5,507 nt of DNA from Bacillota bacterium (GTDB taxonomy: Bacteria; Armatimonadota; Hebobacteria; Hebobacterales; Hebobacteraceae): contig DAOVEW010000110.1 in assembly GCA_030668755.1 (NCBI GenBank), positions 1 to 5,507 of the forward strand, read 5' to 3'. Made by a program: the position numbers and the translations under genes. The notes under the pieces were generated by a model. It was not told the DNA's origin. It searched no databases and saw only the letters and a list, made by a program, of their open reading frames with translations. Positions within the stretch are counted from its first letter, which is position 1, and each line of letters begins with the position of its first letter. Below, in pieces: positions 1 through 5,438 of the stretch.

Positions 1-2
1 TG

Positions 3-299
3 GATATGTCCGCGCACGTGTACGACGTAACGGTGGACCCGCGCGACCCGAACGTTGTGTACGCATGCGGGTTCAACTCCGCCGCCTACCGCTCGGCCGA
101 TCGCGGGGAGACCTGGGAGCGGATCAAGGGCTTCAACTTCAAGTGGGGCCATCGCGTGGTGCCGGACCCGCTGCACCCAGGCAACATCTACATCACCACA
201 TTTGGTGGAAGCTGCTGGTATGGCCCCGCGCTAGGCGATCCCTCCTCGCCGGAGGACATCGCCGCCCCCGTGCGGCGGGCGGGCCCGCCCGCCCAGTAG
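3..299 (+). CDS. BNR/sortilin-like beta-propeller protein, C-terminal fragment
   Basis: The frame is open from the window edge to TAG at 297-299, so this is the last ~98 residues of a longer protein. Counting from the Met at position 6, residues 30-37 read SADRGETW, a textbook Asp-box (S-x-D-x-G-x-x-W), the turn found in each blade of BNR/sialidase and VPS10/sortilin propellers. It is flanked by two blade-type phrases, VDPRDPNVVYACG and PDPLHPGNIYITTFGG, which are typical of the 'WD40/YVTN/BNR-like repeat' proteins annotated as glycosyl hydrolases or sortilins. Such proteins are often exported, but the N-terminus lies outside the window. The last residues (PVRRAGPPAQ) are encoded by a GC-rich palindrome and look like a tail outside the fold. 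The enzymatic activity and substrate cannot be told. The Met at position 6 is internal, not the start. The next gene begins 103 nt downstream on the same strand. Confidence 0.75.
   Translation, partial: DMSAHVYDVTVDPRDPNVVYACGFNSAAYRSADRGETWERIKGFNFKWGHRVVPDPLHPGNIYITTFGGSCWYGPALGDPSSPEDIAAPVRRAGPPAQ
274..293. repeat. 20-bp perfect GC palindrome at the 3' end of the BNR gene
   Basis: GGCGGGCGGG is followed directly by its exact reverse complement, ending three bases before the TAG stop. In RNA it could form an 8-bp all-GC stem with a GGCC loop. A smaller hairpin (TCCTC-GCCG-GAGGA, 243-256) sits just upstream. No T-tract follows, so it is not a standard intrinsic terminator. It could protect the 3' end or help RNA polymerase pause, but it also lies inside the coding sequence and may simply encode the tail. 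Confidence 0.6.
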
Positions 300-402
300 C
301 CTGCGGACCGCGCCCCGTCACCTGCAGCCGTCAGCGCCGGCAGAAGAGGATGTTCTCGTTGGCAGACCGAATCGCAGTGCGGCAGATGCAAGGGAGCAGA
401 GC

Positions 403-1203
403 ATGAAGTGGACCCTGAACACGTACCAGGTCGCCCAAGAGTGGAGCCTGGACCATCTCATCGACATGTGCCAGAAGACCGGCTACCCGTACATCGAGTT
501 CCTAATGGACTTCGGCCAGCCGCACGGCCTGGAATGGGACGCGCCCGAGCCGCGGTTCGAGGAGGTGAAGCGGAAGCTCGACGCGGCCGGGCTCAAGTTC
601 AGTTCGTTCACGAGCTGTCAGACGTTTCACTCGCCGGACGCTGGAGATCGGGCCGAATCGGTGCTGCGGGTCAAACGGGTCATAGACATGGCGCGGAAGT
701 TCGGCTGCGATCACGTGCGCGTTCTCGGCGATCGTCTCCCTGAGGAGGAAGCAGCGCGCTCCGCCGTCGTAGCGAACGTCGCGGAGAGTATCCGGGAGCT
801 GGGCGAGTACGCAGGCGAAGGCACCGCCGTCTCCATGGAAATGCACAACAGCTTCACTGACCCACACTACTCGATGGCGGTGGTCAAGAAGGTGAACCTC
901 CCGAACGTCGGATTGGTGTTCAACGGACAGTGGCCGGTGGGCAGGGACTGGAAGTACTCACTGCCCGCAGGCGCCGACTCCATCGGGCCGTTCTACGACA
1001 TGGTGCGCCCGCATCTTACCTCCATCCATATCCACCACATGGAGCGCCCCGAGGAGCTGCCCTACTGGCAGGAGTGGTTCCGCCTGCTGAAGCAGGATGG
1101 ATACGACGGCTACGTGGCCAACGAGGCCTCATACGACGGGCCGGACCCGGAGAAAGTCTTGCGCCTCTATACTGCGCTGTTCGAGGCGCTTACTTCATCC
1201 TGA
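403..1203 (+). CDS. Sugar phosphate isomerase/epimerase-like TIM-barrel protein
   Basis: This 266-residue protein has the length and layout of the xylose-isomerase-like TIM-barrel family (AP endonuclease 2 domain, PF01261), which isomerises or epimerises sugars and inositol derivatives in the cytoplasm using a divalent metal. Strand-like segments can be followed from the N-terminus (residues 2-6) through YIEFLMDF (30-37), HVRVLGD (104-110), VSMEMH (143-148), VGLVFN (169-174), SIHIHHM (207-213) and GYVANEASYDG (236-246). By comparison with tagatose-epimerase-type enzymes, E146, a His in 209-212 and E241 are likely metal ligands or catalytic residues. The usual D-x-x-H motif after strand six appears as N174-G-Q-W177, which may mean altered metal binding. 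The ATG at 403 is preceded by AGGGAG (391-396), six bases upstream. The oxidoreductase gene follows after 22 nt, so the two probably act in one pathway. Codons are strongly G/C-ending. The fold is well supported; the substrate is unknown. Confidence 0.85.
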   Translation: MKWTLNTYQVAQEWSLDHLIDMCQKTGYPYIEFLMDFGQPHGLEWDAPEPRFEEVKRKLDAAGLKFSSFTSCQTFHSPDAGDRAESVLRVKRVIDMARKFGCDHVRVLGDRLPEEEAARSAVVANVAESIRELGEYAGEGTAVSMEMHNSFTDPHYSMAVVKKVNLPNVGLVFNGQWPVGRDWKYSLPAGADSIGPFYDMVRPHLTSIHIHHMERPEELPYWQEWFRLLKQDGYDGYVANEASYDGPDPEKVLRLYTALFEALTSS

Positions 1204-1215
1204 GAACGATACCGT

Positions 1216-1221
1216 GAGGAG
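1216..1221 (+). promoter_or_regulatory. Ribosome binding site fixing the oxidoreductase start
   Basis: GAGGAG lies four bases before the ATG at 1226. That ATG begins a protein whose Rossmann strand starts within six residues, as is normal for the family. The same frame stays open back to an ATG at 1097, but this would add 43 residues, most of them the isomerase gene read out of frame, so the upstream start is rejected. Confidence 0.75.
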
Positions 1222-1225
1222 TGGC

Positions 1226-2329
1226 ATGGCGGACAACGTGAAGCTGGGGATCATCGGCGTCGGTCAGATCGGCAAGATGCACTTGGACACGTACGAAGAC
1301 CACCCGGTTGAGGTCATCGCCGCTGCGGACATCGACGAGGCGGAGCTGGAGCGGGTGTCCCAGCAGTACAGCATACCGAAGGTGTTCACGGATTTCCGGC
1401 AACTCCTGAAGATCGAGGAGATACAGGCCGTGGATGTGTGCCTGCACAACAACCTCCATGCGCCCGTGACGATTGCCGTCTTGGAGGCCGGCAAGCACGT
1501 ATACTGCGAGAAGCCAATTGCGGGCTCCTACGCCGACGGAAAGGCGATGGTGGAGGCGGCCGACAGGACGGGGCGCATGCTGGGCATTCAGCTCTTCAGC
1601 TTGTTCTCTCTCGAGACGAAGGCTGCGCGGCGCCTCATTGATGAGGGTCACCTTGGAGAGCCCTACTACGCCAAGTCCATCGGCTTCCGGCGGCGGGGCC
1701 GGCCCTATGTCGATGGCTACGGCACGAGCTCGTTCGTCCAGCAGAGTGTCGCCGCCGGCGGAGCACTGTTCGACATGGGGGTCTACCACATCGCACAAAT
1801 CCTCTACCTGCTCGGCAATCCCGACCTGGAGACGATCAGTGGAGTCACTCACCAGGAAATCCCGATGTACCAAGACCGGCAGCAGCATTCTCACTACGAT
1901 GTGGAGGAGCTCGGCGTCGGCCTCGTGCGCCTGAAGGGGGGAATCACCTTCTTCATCGAGGAGAGCTGGGCGCTGCACCGTGGTCAGCCGGTGCCGTCGA
2001 GCGAGATCTTTGGCTCGAAGGGCGGTGTTCGCCTCAGTCCCTTCTCCTATCACAGCACCATCGCTGACATGGAGACAGACTCCACTTTCGACCTCAAAGC
2101 CGCGAACGTGCGCTGGCACAGATGTCTGCCCGACACGGACGCCTACGACGGCGCTCAGGACCATTGGGTGGCCGCCCTGCAGGGCCGGGGGCCCCTCATC
2201 GACAGCGCCGGGCTCGCGCTCGCGACGATGAAGATAAGCGAAGGGATCTACCTGTCCTCGTCGCTCGGGCGAGAGGTCACCAGACAGGAGATCGAGCAGA
2301 AGTCGGCTTCGAGGGCGGTGGAGGTATAG
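1226..2329 (+). CDS. Gfo/Idh/MocA family NAD(P)-dependent oxidoreductase
   Basis: The 367-residue product has the usual length and two-domain plan of this family, which oxidises or reduces a hydroxyl or carbonyl group on sugars, inositols and related compounds with NAD(P) in the cytoplasm. The N-terminal Rossmann fold shows LGIIGVGQIG with the dinucleotide-binding glycines G11, G13 and G16, followed by an acidic residue after strand two (AAADID, 32-37) that favours NAD over NADP. The signature EKP is at 95-97 (CEKPIAG), with K96 the probable catalytic lysine. The C-terminal domain carries GGALFDMGVYHI (179-189), matching the family's G-G-x-L-x-D-x-G-x-x-H pattern, with D183 and H188 the likely substrate or proton-relay residues. 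The FGSKGG segment (262-267) is also typical. The gene lies 22 nt after the isomerase-like gene and ends the + strand group. Scyllo-inositol, glucose or other pyranoses are all possible substrates; the sequence alone does not decide. Confidence 0.9.
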   Translation: MADNVKLGIIGVGQIGKMHLDTYEDHPVEVIAAADIDEAELERVSQQYSIPKVFTDFRQLLKIEEIQAVDVCLHNNLHAPVTIAVLEAGKHVYCEKPIAGSYADGKAMVEAADRTGRMLGIQLFSLFSLETKAARRLIDEGHLGEPYYAKSIGFRRRGRPYVDGYGTSSFVQQSVAAGGALFDMGVYHIAQILYLLGNPDLETISGVTHQEIPMYQDRQQHSHYDVEELGVGLVRLKGGITFFIEESWALHRGQPVPSSEIFGSKGGVRLSPFSYHSTIADMETDSTFDLKAANVRWHRCLPDTDAYDGAQDHWVAALQGRGPLIDSAGLALATMKISEGIYLSSSLGREVTRQEIEQKSASRAVEV

Positions 2330-2656
2330 GGGTCCGAGGGCCGGCGCGCCGCGCCGCGCGCGGCCAATCCTAGGGCACTGACGTCGCAACTATCGTCCCC
2401 GACTGGCACTACAAGCGCCGGGGAACGGAGGTGCCTCATTGCCCCTACCTCCTCAAGGAGTGTGGGGAACGCGCCCACGACGGAGGCTCACCGCCAGCGG
2501 GGAATCACAGCAGGTCCAGGTGCCTTGTCGCGTCTCGCCCAGAGCATACCACAGGGCGACGACGCCGATACTCAGCGTGCGTGACTCGCGCGACCAGCAT
2601 TCCACCTGAGGAAGCCACAGACTGGGAATGCCGCTAAGCGGGAACGGCTTCACACA
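2330..2656. other. Non-coding gap between converging gene groups
   Basis: This stretch of about 330 nt separates the 3' end of the oxidoreductase gene (+) from the 3' end of the tRNA (-), so it should hold terminators for both directions. Three structures are visible: the GC hairpin at 2339-2365, a weak inverted repeat GGAGGT/ACCTCC (2427-2432 and 2447-2452), and an 11-base palindrome CCGCT-A-AGCGG (2631-2641) 15 nt past the tRNA 3' end. None has a clear T-tract. Short open frames exist on both strands, but none shows a recognisable protein. No repeats, insertion sequence or RNA family is recognised here. Confidence 0.6.
2339..2365 (+). terminator. GC-rich hairpin after the oxidoreductase gene, possible terminator
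   Basis: Starting nine bases after the TAG stop, GGCCGGCGCG pairs with CGCGCGCGGCC. This gives a 10-bp all-GC stem with a one-base bulge (G at 2360) and a 6-base loop. The position suits a terminator or 3'-end stabiliser for the isomerase-oxidoreductase transcript. The bases that follow (CAATCCTAGG) contain no T-run, so intrinsic termination is uncertain. Confidence 0.4.
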
Positions 2657-2747
2657 TGGCGGAGGGGGTGGGATTCGAACCCACGAGGGGCTTGTGGCCC
2701 CCAACGGTTTTCAAGACCGTCTCCATCGACCGCTCGGACACCCCTCC
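2657..2747 (-). tRNA. tRNA-Ser (anticodon UGA)
   Basis: Read on the - strand, the gene folds into a complete class II tRNA. The acceptor stem is GGAGGGG (2747-2741) with CCCCTCC (2667-2661), the discriminator base is G at 2660, and the CCA end is encoded (2659-2657). The anticodon stem is ACGGT/ACCGT around the loop CTTGAAA, with anticodon TGA at 2713-2711, which reads UCN serine codons. The T arm is GTGGG-TTCGAAT-CCCAC (2684-2668). The 19-nt variable arm forms GGGGC-CACAA-GCCCC, the long extra arm expected of tRNA-Ser. All stems are intact, so the gene looks functional. It begins 58 nt after the YwgA-like gene on the same strand. No convincing promoter or terminator is seen between them, so read-through from the upstream operon is possible. 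Confidence 0.97.
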
Positions 2748-2805
2748 GCGCGCACGTGAGGACGCCGCTCTAGGTAGACACCGTCGCTTCGCCCATGCCC
2801 CGCTG

Positions 2806-3318
2806 TTAGTGAACCAGATCGAGTTGCTGCAGCACTTCGATGGCGGTGTCAATATCCTGGTCCGACATGTGCCAGCCCAGGCCACCGCCTTGCGCTTTCG
2901 CCTCGTCACGGGATATCCTGCCGCCCACCTGGCCCAGCAGGTAGTAGAGTTTCGCGGCACAGGAGAGCTGCCAGTAGTTTGCCCCAGTTGATGTTATCTT
3001 CAGTACGATCTCGCGCACTCTCTGAAAGCCCTCGGGATCGAAGACTTGGATGCCTTTCAGATACTCCTTCCCTTCCTGTGTCAGGATGTAAGTGTAACCG
3101 GGGCCGGTGCGGGCCTCTGTGAGCCGCTCCATGGCTACCTGGCTATTGGTCTCAGCGGTGATCGTGGAACTGTAAGGACCATAGTAGTGAGGTCCAAAGC
3201 CCATCGGAATGTCCATTATCTCAGCGACGAAATAGGCGAGCTTCTGGAGATACGTCCGGCCTTCGACCTTCCCGCCCGCAGCGTTGACAATACCAAGAAC
3301 AACGTCCTCCGCGTCCAT
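2806..3318 (-). CDS. YwgA-like small protein paired with an HD phosphohydrolase
   Basis: The 170-residue product resembles the YwgA family, small proteins of unknown biochemical role that also sit beside the HD protein YwfO in Bacillus subtilis. The telling segment is RTYLQKLAYFVAEIMDIPMG (21-40) followed by FGPHYYGPYS (41-50): a helix with K-L-x-Y-F and then a Y-G-P-Y-S motif. The same pattern is loosely shared with Panacea/SocA-type antitoxin domains (DUF4065). Residues 75-89 (YTYILTQEGKEYLKG) look like the wing and end of a winged-helix-like unit. No signal peptide or membrane segment is seen. The ATG at 3318 is chosen over an in-frame ATG at 3339 because AGGAGG sits seven bases upstream of it and the longer form would overlap the HD gene. 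The start lies two bases after the HD stop codon, so translation is probably coupled and the products may act together. Family assignment is by motif recall, not by a search. Confidence 0.72.
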   Translation of the reverse strand: MDAEDVVLGIVNAAGGKVEGRTYLQKLAYFVAEIMDIPMGFGPHYYGPYSSTITAETNSQVAMERLTEARTGPGYTYILTQEGKEYLKGIQVFDPEGFQRVREIVLKITSTGANYWQLSCAAKLYYLLGQVGGRISRDEAKAQGGGLGWHMSDQDIDTAIEVLQQLDLVH

Positions 3319-3320
3319 GC

Positions 3321-4685
3321 TCAGGCCTCCTCTCCCCATTCATCCATGACTTCGCTCACCTCGCTCGACAACCTCTCACGCTCCTCTTGCCGCTCAGCGC
3401 GTTGGGACGCCTCGAATGGCACGTATACTGATAGCCGCTTGGTCCCCGGCAACGGATTGCTGCCGAAGATGTCGGAGACTTTGTCAAAAGTCGTCGGCTC
3501 TGGTTCCCCGGTCTGTACGTAGATCCCTTCCGGATCAATGCCCGGCTCCGTCGAGGACGGGCTTGGCGGGGGAGTTTGGACCAGGTCCACAATCACGAGA
3601 CTCTCGTGCACTCCCAGGCGCGCTGCTATTCGCTTCTCCAACTCGGCCCTGCGGTCTGGCTTGGCCAGCTTTCCCTGCTGAAATATGCTCACGTCTGTGA
3701 GCGGCTTCTCACACACCCGCAAGGGCAGCCTACGCTCTGTCAGGCGTTCAGCTAGCTCCCCAGCAACTGTGCCCTTGCACTGGGACAGTATCGTGTCCAG
3801 GGTGCGCCGATCATCGTAGGCTAGCCAGCGCGCGCAGAAGTCGGCCTTGTCTCCGCCATACGTATAGAGATCCTTGATCTCACTGCACCCGTCATCCGCC
3901 GCCAAGAGAATCGCTCGCGCGAGCAGGATGTCAGTGCTTCGCCGAATCTTATGCCGATAGACCTGAAGAGTCATCTGATATCGGGCCATGAGATGCTGCT
4001 CAACGGCAGGAACGCTTTCCTCCGCGACTCCCAAGTACGAGTCACCGGACGGCGCCGAGATTACCCGAAGCCCATCCAATACCCTCTCCAGGTCGTAGAC
4101 GCCATACTTCACTCCACAGAAACGCGAATCGCGGAGGAGGTAGTCCAACTTGTCGGCGTCCAGAGGTCCCGACACAATGGACTGCGAAACGCTGGGCCGA
4201 GCCGAATGCCCGATAATAGCGGCGATCTGATTCCTACGTTCGCCGAGGATTGACTTCAGTTCGGCGTCGTGAGTGATGATGTCTACAGTAACAAGTTCGT
4301 GGAGATTCCCAGAGCGGATCTTGTTCCCTGGACCATACTCCCGACTAAGCTCCGCAAGTGGGGTCTCCGAGACGTGAGAGAAGGGACCATGCCCTACATC
4401 ATGCAGAAGCGCCGCAAGGCGCACGTCCTCAACCTCTTCATCGTCCAGCACTTTCTTGTCATCGTGTTTTTCATAGTAACTGTTCAAACTCTTGGCCATC
4501 TCGCCAGCCACATGCATCACCCCGAGTGAGTGATCGAACCTCGTGTGGAGTGCTCCGGGGTATACGAGATAAGCCATAGCGAGTTGGTGTATGCCACGAA
4601 GACGTTGCACAGCCCGCGAGCTGAACACCTGTTCCTCTAGCGAGCTGTACTCAATCAGCCCGTGTATAGGGTCTCTGACTTCCAC
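3321..4685 (-). CDS. HD-domain phosphohydrolase, dGTPase/SAMHD1-like (YwfO/EF1143 type)
   Basis: The 454-residue protein belongs to the HD superfamily branch that contains bacterial dNTP triphosphohydrolases and human SAMHD1, which cut dNTPs to deoxynucleoside and triphosphate in the cytosol. It opens with VRDPIHGLIEYSS and QRLRGIHQLAMAYLVYPGA, the standard start of this branch. The HD metal site is complete: H52 in HTRFDHSLGV (47-56), H95-D96 in HDVGHGPFSH (95-104), and D178 in LDADKLDYLLRDS (175-187). H99, H104 and H129 (NLHELVT) match active-site histidines of SAMHD1. The C-terminal part has a proline/serine linker (TPPPSPSSTEP, 371-381), a YVPFEAS strand and a charged, probably helical tail. 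Length fits EF1143 and YwfO, whose relatives form tetramers and may be activated by dNTPs. The start is GTG at 4685, with AGAGGGGG (4702-4695) nine bases upstream and an in-frame stop five codons before it. It lies 28 nt after lexA and 2 nt before the YwgA-like gene. True substrate is unproven. Confidence 0.88.
   Translation of the reverse strand: MEVRDPIHGLIEYSSLEEQVFSSRAVQRLRGIHQLAMAYLVYPGALHTRFDHSLGVMHVAGEMAKSLNSYYEKHDDKKVLDDEEVEDVRLAALLHDVGHGPFSHVSETPLAELSREYGPGNKIRSGNLHELVTVDIITHDAELKSILGERRNQIAAIIGHSARPSVSQSIVSGPLDADKLDYLLRDSRFCGVKYGVYDLERVLDGLRVISAPSGDSYLGVAEESVPAVEQHLMARYQMTLQVYRHKIRRSTDILLARAILLAADDGCSEIKDLYTYGGDKADFCARWLAYDDRRTLDTILSQCKGTVAGELAERLTERRLPLRVCEKPLTDVSIFQQGKLAKPDRRAELEKRIAARLGVHESLVIVDLVQTPPPSPSSTEPGIDPEGIYVQTGEPEPTTFDKVSDIFGSNPLPGTKRLSVYVPFEASQRAERQEERERLSSEVSEVMDEWGEEA
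3326..3332 (-). promoter_or_regulatory. Ribosome binding site inside the HD gene's 3' end
   Basis: GAGGAGG on the - strand encodes the last Glu-Glu-Ala codons of the HD protein and also acts as the Shine-Dalgarno site for the YwgA-like gene, seven bases before its ATG at 3318. The arrangement decides the start and points to translational coupling. Confidence 0.75.
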
Positions 4686-4713
4686 TTGATGCTGCCCCCT
4701 CTAGTCCGTCACG

Positions 4714-5328
4714 TCACGCGTACCTTCTGATGCTCATCAGCACCTTGCCGATGACCTGGACGTCGTCGGCCACAATGGGTTTCATCTTCTTGTTCGCGGG
4801 CTCCAGGTGGACGCGATTGCGGCGGCGGCGCAGGTACTTCACCGTGGCCTCGTCTTCGAGCAGCGCGACGACGATGTCACCATCATCTGCATACGGCTGC
4901 TGACGCACGACGACGTAGTCGCCGTCGAAGATACCGGCGTCGATCATGGAGTCGCCCTCGACCTGGAGCATGAAGCACTGGTCGTCTTTCACGACGTCGC
5001 GAGGCAGCGGGAAGACCTCCTCGATGTTCTCGGTCGCGAGAATGGGCTGCCCCGCTGCGACCCGCCCGACGATCGCGACGGGGACCATCGGGACGGGAAT
5101 CATCGTCGGGTCCGGAGCCTGAAGGATCTCGACTGAGCGAGCCTTTGTCCGTTCTCGCTTGATGTAACCCTTGCGCTCAAGCGCCTCCAGATGGCGCTGC
5201 ACTGTACAACTCGACCGCAGACCCAGCCGCTGACCAATCTCCCGGACAGTGGGGGGATAGCCTTTCTCGCGGAGGATCTGATGAATGCCTTCCAGTACCT
5301 CTCGCTGACGATCGGTGAGCCGCCGCAT
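4714..5328 (-). CDS. lexA: LexA repressor, SOS response
   Basis: LexA represses DNA repair genes and cleaves itself when RecA filaments form on damaged DNA. At 204 residues it has the normal length. The winged-helix DNA-binding domain fills residues 1-70: LTDRQREVLEGI, then PPTVREIGQRLGLRSSCTVQRHLEALERKGYI (25-56), which holds the recognition helix around SSCTVQRHL (39-47). The usual Gram-positive form is SSSTVHGHL, so this one is close. A short linker leads to the S24 peptidase-like domain. The self-cleavage bond is A92-G93 in VGRVAAGQPILA, the catalytic serine is S127 in VEGDSMIDAGI, and the lysine is K164 in DEATVKYL. All three elements are intact, so the protein should be cleavable. The ATG at 5328 has AAGGAGG (5340-5334) five bases upstream. 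A promoter with an overlapping palindrome precedes it, which suggests self-repression. It is the first gene of a probable lexA-HD-YwgA operon. Confidence 0.96.
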   Translation of the reverse strand: MRRLTDRQREVLEGIHQILREKGYPPTVREIGQRLGLRSSCTVQRHLEALERKGYIKRERTKARSVEILQAPDPTMIPVPMVPVAIVGRVAAGQPILATENIEEVFPLPRDVVKDDQCFMLQVEGDSMIDAGIFDGDYVVVRQQPYADDGDIVVALLEDEATVKYLRRRRNRVHLEPANKKMKPIVADDVQVIGKVLMSIRRYA

Positions 5329-5333
5329 GGCCG

Positions 5334-5340
5334 CCTCCTT
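5334..5340 (-). promoter_or_regulatory. Ribosome binding site of lexA
   Basis: AAGGAGG, nearly the full anti-Shine-Dalgarno complement, lies five bases before the lexA ATG and confirms the start at 5328. Confidence 0.8.
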
Positions 5341-5367
5341 GTCGACTGCTCAGTGTTCTGCCACAGC

Positions 5368-5396
5368 ATACTACCACATGTGACCGCATTTTGCAA
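5368..5396 (-). promoter_or_regulatory. Sigma-70-type promoter of lexA
   Basis: On the - strand, TTGCAA (5396-5391, 4/6 match to the -35 consensus) is followed after exactly 17 bases by TAGTAT (5373-5368, 4/6 match to -10). The bases TGG directly before it add an extended -10 motif. Transcription would start near 5361, giving a leader of about 33 nt. The area is visibly richer in A/T than its surroundings. The probable LexA operator overlaps the -35 box. Confidence 0.6.
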
Positions 5397-5407
5397 ACAG
5401 CCGTTTG
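5394..5407. promoter_or_regulatory. Probable LexA operator (CAAAC-N4-GTTTG)
   Basis: A perfect 5+5 bp inverted repeat with a 4-base spacer covers the 3' half of the lexA -35 box, where bound protein would block RNA polymerase. Spacing and bases resemble the Gram-positive SOS box (GAAC-N4-GTTC) and the mycobacterial form ending in GTTTGA, except that the left half reads AAAC instead of GAAC. Position and symmetry are seen directly; LexA binding is inferred. Confidence 0.55.
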
Positions 5408-5421
5408 AAAAGGCATGACCG

Positions 5422-5438
5422 GTTTGGGCGCGGCAAAC
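5422..5438. promoter_or_regulatory. Second pair of GTTTG/CAAAC half-sites upstream of the operator
   Basis: GTTTG (5422-5426) and CAAAC (5434-5438) repeat the operator half-site, in inverted order and 7 bases apart. Their spacing does not match a known SOS box, so they could be an accessory site, part of a divergent promoter, or chance. The rest of 5439-5507 holds no recognisable gene. Confidence 0.25.

Noticed and set aside
359..387. TTGGCA (359-364) as a -35 box for the isomerase gene
   Set aside because: It matches the consensus 5/6, but no acceptable -10 box lies 16-18 bases downstream (GCAGAT at best).
1190..2389. A 399-codon open frame on the - strand opposite the oxidoreductase gene
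   Set aside because: It is a mirror of a GC-rich gene with strong third-position bias. Its product is Arg/His/Val-rich with no recognisable domain, while the + strand product has all family motifs.
2248..2442. A - strand ORF with a good GGAGGT ribosome site seven bases before an ATG near 2442
   Set aside because: The product (about 64 residues) is unrecognisable and its last third lies opposite the oxidoreductase gene. The GGAGGT is half of a small inverted repeat. One good ribosome site is not enough to call a gene.
2657..2747. tRNA-Ser as an attachment site for an integrated element
   Set aside because: No integrase is present, no repeat of the tRNA 3' end is found in the window, and the HD/YwgA pair lies on the 5' side of the tRNA, the wrong side for the usual insertion.
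3319..3339. The longer start of the YwgA-like gene at 3339
   Set aside because: It would add MGRGGLS, overlap the HD gene by 19 bases and bypass the AGGAGG site that is correctly placed for the ATG at 3318.
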